Shown in pieces: positions 58,457 through 64,000 of a stretch of 64,000 bases of DNA (position 1 is the stretch's first letter; each line of letters starts with the position of its first letter). The notes under the pieces were generated by a model. The model worked only from the letters and a program-made list of their open reading frames with translations, ran no database searches and was not told the DNA's origin. Where the stretch lies: the NCBI GenBank assembly GCA_019240115.1, contig JAFAYV010000052.1, positions 90,681 to 154,680 on the forward strand. Reading direction: 5' to 3'. The DNA is from Solirubrobacterales bacterium. GTDB lineage: Bacteria; Actinomycetota; Thermoleophilia; Solirubrobacterales; Solirubrobacteraceae. A program made the translations under genes and the position numbers.

Positions 58457-58476
58457 TCAACCGTTGATCCGTCAAC
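58457..58476. promoter_or_regulatory. Candidate MarR operator: TCAAC-c-GTTGA-tccg-TCAAC
   Basis: Overlapping inverted repeats immediately upstream of the MarR gene start. Confidence 0.5.
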
Positions 58477-58483
58477 TACACTC

Positions 58484-58987
58484 GTGGAGGTGGCCACCTT
58501 CCCGCCTCTCGCGGCCACCGCGGCCTCCCCCCTGGACGGCACGGCGCTCGAAGCCTGGCGCAGCTACCTGCAGAGCCATGCCTCGATCGTCCGCGTGCTC
58601 GACGCCGAGCTGATGGCCGAGCACGGCATCACCACCCGAGACTACGAGGTGCTGCTCTATCTCGCCCAGGCCGAGGGGCGCCGGCTGCCGATGTCCGCGC
58701 TGGCCGAGCGCACGATGCTGACCCGCTCGGGCATCACCCGCCTCGTCGACGGTCTCGTCGGCGCCGGCGCGGTCCAGCGCGTCTCCTGCCCCGAGGACGC
58801 CCGCGTCTCCTACGCCCAGCTGACCGACGCCGGTTATGAGCGCCTGCGCGAGGCCGGCCGTTCGCACGCGCGCAGCATCCGCCGCCTCTTCCTCGAGCAC
58901 TTCAGCCCCGAGGAGATCGAGGTCCTCGCCGGCCTGCTGAGCCGCCTCCCGGGCGCGCGACCCGATGGCGCGTGCACCGTCGGATAG
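58484..58987 (+). CDS. MarR family transcriptional regulator
   Basis: LMAEHGITTRDYEVLLYLAQAEGRRLPMSALAERTMLTRSGITRLVDGLVGAGAVQRVSCPEDARVSYAQLTDAG. Confidence 0.95.
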   Translation: MEVATFPPLAATAASPLDGTALEAWRSYLQSHASIVRVLDAELMAEHGITTRDYEVLLYLAQAEGRRLPMSALAERTMLTRSGITRLVDGLVGAGAVQRVSCPEDARVSYAQLTDAGYERLREAGRSHARSIRRLFLEHFSPEEIEVLAGLLSRLPGARPDGACTVG

Positions 58988-59013
58988 CCGGCGGGTTACC
59001 CTTCTGGTTCCCC

Positions 59014-59084
59014 GGCGACGTGGCGGAGTGGCTACGCAGCGGCCTGCAAAGCCGTCTACACCGGTTCGATTCCGGTCGTCGCCT
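59014..59084 (+). tRNA. tRNA-Cys (GCA)
   Basis: GGCGACG...anticodon loop CTGCAAA...CCGGTTCGATTCCGG-CGTCGCC-T. Confidence 0.95.
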
Positions 59085-59112
59085 CTGGACCGGCCGTATA
59101 CTGCGCCGTCAC

Positions 59113-59186
59113 GCGGCTGTAGCTCAGTTGGCTAGAGCGTCTGCTTGCCATGCAGAAGGTCGAGGGTTCGAGTCCCTTCAGCCGCT
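59113..59186 (+). tRNA. tRNA-Gly (GCC)
   Basis: GCGGCTG-TA-GCTCAGTTGGCTAGAGC-G-TCTGC-TTGCCAT-GCAGA...GAGGGTTCGAGTCCCTT-CAGCCGC-T. Confidence 0.95.
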
Positions 59187-59197
59187 TGCGACGAACG

Positions 59198-59219
59198 CCC
59201 CGCCTCGCGGGGTTTTTTT
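59198..59219 (+). terminator. Rho-independent terminator after tRNA-Cys/Gly
   Basis: CCCCGC-CTC-GCGGGG-TTTTTTT. Confidence 0.9.
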
Positions 59220-59493
59220 GTGCGTTCGGTCGTGATCGTGGTCGTCGACGCGATTGGGCATCAACATTGGGCATCAAACGCGGCTGCTCGCGGCTCAAGA
59301 CGCGCGCCTCCACAGCCCGGGTCGAACGTGATCTGACGCACGGGCACGTCAAACCCACCGAGGCTCGCTCTCGATGGCCGCACCGCAATCACGCCAGAAA
59401 CGGTTCGCCCGCTCGAGCCGTTCATGCCGGCTCTGTCGACCACTTCTATGTCGGTGGGTTGACTTATATCGTTCATCTGTATATCCTGACGCT

Positions 59494-59832
59494 ATGAGCA
59501 TACGCACGATGCAGGAAGCGACCTTCATGATCCTCACCGCGTTGGCGTCGGGCAGTCAGCACGGGTACGGGATCATCACGGACGTCGCCGGAATCTCGCA
59601 GGGGCGGGTGAGACTCCGGGCCGGGACGCTCTACACGGCGCTTGACCGGCTGCGCGGCGATGGTCTGGTCGAGGTCGATTGCGAGGAGATCGTCGACAGT
59701 CGCCTGCGCCGCTACTACCGGCTGACGCCGAGCGGCCGCGAACGCCTCGCGAAGGAAGCCGCTCGTCTGCAAGCCAACGCGCTGGCCGCGATGAAGCGGC
59801 TCGATCCGACCTCCGGGGTGTTGACGACATGA
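59494..59832 (+). CDS. PadR family transcriptional regulator
   Basis: MSIRTMQEATFMILTALASGSQHGYGIITDVAGISQGRVRLRAGTLYTALDRLRGDGLVEVDCEEIVDSRLRRYYRLTPSGRERLAKEAA. Confidence 0.94.
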   Translation: MSIRTMQEATFMILTALASGSQHGYGIITDVAGISQGRVRLRAGTLYTALDRLRGDGLVEVDCEEIVDSRLRRYYRLTPSGRERLAKEAARLQANALAAMKRLDPTSGVLTT

Positions 59833-60505
59833 GCGACCGATCGCTTTTGGAGCGTCGCTACCGACGCCTCTTGGCCTGCTATCCGCGATCGTTCCGTGTC
59901 GAGCACGAGGACGAGATGGTCAGCGTTCTGCTGGCCTGCGCTCGAAATGGCCGCGGGCGTCCTGGCCTTGCCGAGTCCGTGAACCTGATCGTCAACGCGT
60001 TGCGTATACGCCTGCGTCCCCACGCGCCGCGCTCGCAGCCGGCGGCGTTCTGGGGCGTGCGAATGATGGTGCTCGCCGCCGCGCTTGAACTCGGCGCAGG
60101 CGCGACGGTGCTCTTCAGTCGTGGCGCGCTGCACCGCGCGATCGCTCGCCACGACCCTCGGTTCACCTCTGCGCATACGCATCACTGGTCAGCGCCCACA
60201 GGACCTCGGTACTGATCGGAGCACCGATCGCCGCCGTCATCTGGATCATGCTGGCTGGCGCGAACGATCACGGGCACGGGTGGGCACGCGGCGGCGCGGT
60301 CGCCATGCTGATCCTGACCTCAATCAGCCTGATGGCTGGGGTCGCTAACCACGCCGCCACCTTCGCCCCCGCCGACCTCGCCGCGGGGATCGTGCTATGG
60401 GTCGCGTCGCTGTTCGCCGCGGGCCTGATCCTCAGCCCGCCGGCCAACCGACACTGCGACATGCGGAGAACCGGCGCCACCATGCCGCACTCCCGTCGGC
60501 CCTGA
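59829..60505 (+). pseudogene. PadR-associated membrane protein, disrupted by a frameshift around 60160-60200
   Basis: MSDRSLLERRYRRLLACYPRSFRVEHEDEMVSVLLACARNG...HDPRFTSAHT then out of frame, while the +1 frame continues LVSAHRTSVLIGAPIAAVIWIMLAGANDHGHGWARGGAVAMLILTSISLMAG... Confidence 0.75.
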
Positions 60506-60643
60506 ATCGTCTCAAGAGCTTCCCGGGGGCGAGCTCCAGGGTGTCGCTGCGGCACGCCACGAACTGATGCGATCGCAGATGATGCGACGCACTGGCCGTT
60601 CTTGACGGCGGCGTGCAGGCCCGCGAGGTTACCCGACACGGAC

Positions 60644-61402
60644 ATGGCATTGCTCACGGACAAGGTCGCGTTGATCACGGGCGGCGAGAGCGGAATCGGA
60701 CTGGCCACCGCCCGGCTGTTCGTCGCCGAGGGCGCGCTCGTACATCTCGTCGGGATCGAGGCCGACAAGCTCGATGCCGCCGTGGACGAGCTCGGCGCCG
60801 ACCACGCGCTCGCTTCGGTCGCCGACGTCACCGACGAGGCGGCGGTCAAGGCCGCGTTCGCGCGGGGTGGCGAGCGCTTCGGGCACTACGACGTGCTGTT
60901 CTCCAACGCCGGGATCTCAGGCGCGGTGGCCAAGCTCCCCGACTACCCCTCCGACGTGTTCCTGCGCACGATCAGCGTCCACATGCTCGGCGCGTTCCAC
61001 ATCCTCAAGCACGGCACGCCGCTGATGAACGACGGCGGCAGCGTCACGATCACCTCGAGCGTCGTCGGCTTGGTCGGCTTTGGCGACCTGTCGGCCTATG
61101 TCGCCGCCAAGCACGGCCAGGTGGGACTGATGCGCTCGGCCGCCAAGGAGCTCGCCCCCCGCCGGATCCGCGTCAACACTCTGCACCCGGGGCCGACCTC
61201 GACGCCGTTTCAGGACGACATCGAGATGACCGCGACGGGCAAGAGCCAGCAGGACGCCGCGGAGCTGTTCGACGAGATGATCCCGCTCGGGCGCCACACG
61301 ACGCCCGAGGAGATCGCCCAGGCCGTCCTCTACCTCTCCTCCGACGCGGCGGCGATGGTCACGTCACACACGCTGTCGGTCGACGGGGGCATGAGCGGCT
61401 GA
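60644..61402 (+). CDS. SDR family NAD(P)-dependent oxidoreductase
   Basis: DKVALITGGESGIGLATARLF; VLFSNAGISG; YVAAKHGQVGLMRSAAKELAPRRIRVN. Confidence 0.95.
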   Translation: MALLTDKVALITGGESGIGLATARLFVAEGALVHLVGIEADKLDAAVDELGADHALASVADVTDEAAVKAAFARGGERFGHYDVLFSNAGISGAVAKLPDYPSDVFLRTISVHMLGAFHILKHGTPLMNDGGSVTITSSVVGLVGFGDLSAYVAAKHGQVGLMRSAAKELAPRRIRVNTLHPGPTSTPFQDDIEMTATGKSQQDAAELFDEMIPLGRHTTPEEIAQAVLYLSSDAAAMVTSHTLSVDGGMSG

Positions 61403-61425
61403 CTCAAGCGAAGGAGAGGCACACG

Positions 61426-62469
61426 ATGCGCGCCGCCGTCTACCACGGACCGATGGACATCCAGATCGAGGACCTGCCCGAGCCCGATCCCGGCCCCGGC
61501 GAGGTGAAGATCAAGGTCGCCCACAACGGGGTCTGCGGCTCGGATCTGCATGAGTATTTCTCGCGGCCGACGTTCACCCCGGTGGACCCGCATCCGCTCA
61601 CCGGCGCCCAGATCCCGGTCGTGCTCGGCCACGAGTTCGCGGGCACGATCGCCGACGCCGGCGACGGGGTCGACGGCTTTGCGGCCGGCGACCCGGTGGC
61701 GATCCGTCCCAACTACTTCTGCGGGCAGTGCCCGGCGTGCAAGCTCGGTCTCACCAACATCTGCCGCCAGCTCGCCTTCCACGGCCTCTCCGGACCCGGC
61801 GGCGGGCTGGCTGACTACACGGTGGTGAAGTCCGACATGGTCCACTCGCTGGGCGGGGTGGCGATGGACCTCGGCGCGACCGTCGAGCCGATGGCGGTGT
61901 CGCTGCACGCCGTGGCGCGCAGCGACCTGGCCCCCGGCGACACGACGATCATCGCCGGCGCCGGGCCGATCGGGATCGGCCTGTGGTTCGCGCTGCAGGC
62001 CAGGGGAATCACCGACGTGATCGTGAGCGAGCCCGGGCCCAAGCGTCGCGCGGCGATGAAAGCGCTCGGCGCTCCGCACGTGATCGATCCGCGGGAAACC
62101 GACCTGATCGAATTGGCCATGGAGGTGAGCGCGGGCGTCGGGGCGCACACGGCGTTCGACGCCGCCGGGGCGAGCGGGGCGATCGCCGACAGCGTCGGCG
62201 CGCTGGCGCCGCGCGGCAAGGTGGTCGTCGTCGGCATCCACGAATCCGATCTGGCGGGCTTCAACCCGACCTCGCTGCTGCTCCAGGAGACCGAGATCGT
62301 CGGCTCGATCATCTACGACGACGCCGATTTCCAGGCGGTGATCGCCGCGATGGACCAAGGGCTCTACACCACCGACGGCTGGGTCGAGCACGCGCCCCTC
62401 GATGATCTGCTCGGCGTCTTCGACGCGCTGCGCGCCGGGGAGAAGACGAAGGTCGTGATCGATCTGTAG
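61426..62469 (+). CDS. Zinc-dependent alcohol dehydrogenase (2,3-butanediol dehydrogenase-like)
   Basis: GVCGSDLHEYF; VVLGHEFAGTI; NYFCGQCPACKLGLTNICRQL; IIAGAGPIGIGLWFAL. Confidence 0.93.
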   Translation: MRAAVYHGPMDIQIEDLPEPDPGPGEVKIKVAHNGVCGSDLHEYFSRPTFTPVDPHPLTGAQIPVVLGHEFAGTIADAGDGVDGFAAGDPVAIRPNYFCGQCPACKLGLTNICRQLAFHGLSGPGGGLADYTVVKSDMVHSLGGVAMDLGATVEPMAVSLHAVARSDLAPGDTTIIAGAGPIGIGLWFALQARGITDVIVSEPGPKRRAAMKALGAPHVIDPRETDLIELAMEVSAGVGAHTAFDAAGASGAIADSVGALAPRGKVVVVGIHESDLAGFNPTSLLLQETEIVGSIIYDDADFQAVIAAMDQGLYTTDGWVEHAPLDDLLGVFDALRAGEKTKVVIDL

Positions 62470-62695
62470 TCGCCGGGGGCGGCGTTCGGTCGGAGCAGGA
62501 GGCGGTCGCTTCCACACCCGTCCCGACAACGCGTCCTCCCACAGGCACGCGGGCTGCTCCGTCAAGATAGAGCGCGCGCCAGCGCATCAGCACAAGCGCT
62601 CAGGGTCGTGACGTCGCCGCCCAACGTCGTGACTCCGCGGTAGACGCCGAGGCGCGCTCGACGTCGCGAGCGCCGCCCGGACGTCTGCCCAGCGG

Positions 62696-62911
62696 TCAGC
62701 CGCCGCCCTCGAACTTGAACGAGATGTCGAGGCGGACGCGGTAGTTGACGATCGCGCCGTTCTCGATCGTCACGTCCTGGCGGGTGACCTCCGCGATGCG
62801 GATGCCGCGGACGGTCTTCGCCGCGGTCTCGACCGCGCTGCGGGCCGCCGCCTCCCAGCCCTGATCGCTGACGCCGATCACTTCGGTGACGCGGTACACG
62901 CTTTCTGCCAT
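62696..62911 (-). CDS. Dodecin family flavin-binding protein
   Basis: MAESVYRVTEVIGVSDQGWEAAARSAVETAAKTVRGIRIAEVTRQDVTIENGAIVNYRVRLDISFKFEGGG. Confidence 0.95.
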   Translation of the reverse strand: MAESVYRVTEVIGVSDQGWEAAARSAVETAAKTVRGIRIAEVTRQDVTIENGAIVNYRVRLDISFKFEGGG

Positions 62912-63187
62912 CTGGCCCTCTCCTTCGACTCTCGGGATCGCTGAGGTGGGCCAGCCTATAGCGGGCGACCCGCCGCAGTCCACCCTTCGAGCATGCGCGC
63001 AGCCCGGCCGGGAGGCGAGAACACCTCTGGTAGGTCACTCAGCCGTCGAACGCGGTGCGGCTTCGTGAGGATCTGACGTGCCGGCGCGACCTTGGCCTCG
63101 GTGCCGGGTTCTCGCCGCGTCACCGCTTCCGCTCTGACGCGATCGGCGTCCAGGCTCGCCGCCGGGGCGGCCTGGACAGTGGGTCGC

Positions 63188-63820
63188 CTAACGGCGCTCG
63201 GTGGCCAGGCGCAGCCCGAAGCCGATCAGCACGACGCCCGTCACACCGTCGATCGCCCGGGCGACGCGGGGGCGCTGCAGCAGCCGGGCGGCGCGCGCGG
63301 CGACGACCGCGTACCCGCAGAGCCAGAGGAGGGTCATCGCCACGAACACGCCACCGAGCACGAGGAACGGCCGCAGGACCGGCGTCCCCGGGGAGACGAA
63401 CTGCGGCAGCAGGCTCGTGAACATGAGCGCGATCTTCGGATTGGAGAGGTTGCTCGCGAGGCCCTGGCGAAAGCCGCGGCCGGCGGAGATCGGACGGGTC
63501 GCGCCACCACCCGCGCCGCCAGGGGCGGCGGTCGCAGTGCGCCGGGCCCGCAGCGCTTGGATGCCGAGCCAGATGAGATAGGCGGCGCCGACGAACTTCA
63601 GCACCGTGAACGCGACCTCCGAGGCGCGCACGAGGGCCGCGAGGCCCGAGGCGGTGGCGACGGTCCACACGAGCAGGCCGCAGTTGACCCCGAACGCGGT
63701 CGCCAGCCCGAGCCGGCGGCCGTGGAGCAACCCGTTCTTGGTCACGACCGCGGTGTCGGGACCGGGCGCCACGATGACGACGGCGGCGACCCCGAGGAAC
63801 GGGAGGAGGTGGATGCCCAT
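63188..63820 (-). CDS. LysE family translocator
   Basis: PFLGVAAVVIVAPGPDTAVVTKNGLLHGRRLGLATAFGVNCGLLVWT; SNLSNPKIALMFTSLLPQFV. Confidence 0.95.
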   Translation of the reverse strand: MGIHLLPFLGVAAVVIVAPGPDTAVVTKNGLLHGRRLGLATAFGVNCGLLVWTVATASGLAALVRASEVAFTVLKFVGAAYLIWLGIQALRARRTATAAPGGAGGGATRPISAGRGFRQGLASNLSNPKIALMFTSLLPQFVSPGTPVLRPFLVLGGVFVAMTLLWLCGYAVVAARAARLLQRPRVARAIDGVTGVVLIGFGLRLATERR

Positions 63821-63963
63821 CGCCGCAGGGTACGTCGGATCCCGGGGCGCCGCCTAGATGAGTGATTCCGAATTGGACGCTGCCGTACTGGCTGCGCGAG
63901 GGAACATAAACAGGCCGTCGAAGGTCGGCGTTGCTCTAGCAACGTCGACCACGGAGGTGGCCT

Positions 63964-64000
63964 CGTGCTCGCCGACCTCGACGACCTTCTCATCGCACTT
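63964..64000 (+). mobile_element. Possible 5' end of a transposase (truncated by window edge)
   Basis: GTG-initiated VLADLDDLLIAL resembles N-termini of IS982-like transposases; only 12 codons visible. Confidence 0.25.

Noticed and set aside
59470-59493. PadR operator TATATC-N9-TATATC
   Set aside because: Only a degenerate direct repeat; no convincing inverted repeat, so not listed as a feature
62470-62695. Small ORFs and short repeats (gtcgtgac) between the alcohol dehydrogenase and dodecin
   Set aside because: Too short and compositionally unremarkable to support a feature

Overview
High-GC (actinobacterial, probably Solirubrobacterales/Thermoleophilia by gene content and codon bias; taxonomy is inference) chromosomal window, almost fully coding. 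From left to right: (1) a surface-glycan locus (0-16 kb) with two NeuB-type nonulosonate synthases, a NeuA-PseG-like fusion, a DUF4910 peptidase-like protein, a Wzx-type flippase, a PAS-SARP regulator, a Gfo/Idh/MocA oxidoreductase, a Wzz/BY-kinase with a very large repeat insertion, an initiating sugar transferase and a secreted beta-propeller/LamG protein; (2) a short dcw block mraZ-rsmH-ftsL-like-ftsI with a recognisable MraZ box; (3) a two-component pair, polysaccharide deacetylase and polyprenyl-phosphomannose-type glycosyltransferases; (4) an Rrf2-cysK-cysE cluster; (5) HDOD-LuxR, gltX, nfo, zwf, dnaE; (6) a co-directional block of poorly described proteins next to dnaE: two paralogous architectures sharing an N-terminal domain, one with a predicted SCP2-like tail and one with a strict 11-residue repeat, plus a mini-membrane protein and a CHAD protein. 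This is the best candidate for an undescribed system; (7) argCJBD; (8) pheT/pheS/trmH/rplT/rpmI/infC/thrS; (9) tRNA-Val, a GGDEF-HD-GYP protein, MarR, tRNA-Cys, tRNA-Gly; (10) a PadR gene with a frameshifted partner, an SDR, an alcohol dehydrogenase, dodecin, LysE, and a possible transposase start at the window edge. No CRISPR array or rRNA was seen. All calls come from reading the sequence and ORF translations; no searches were run.
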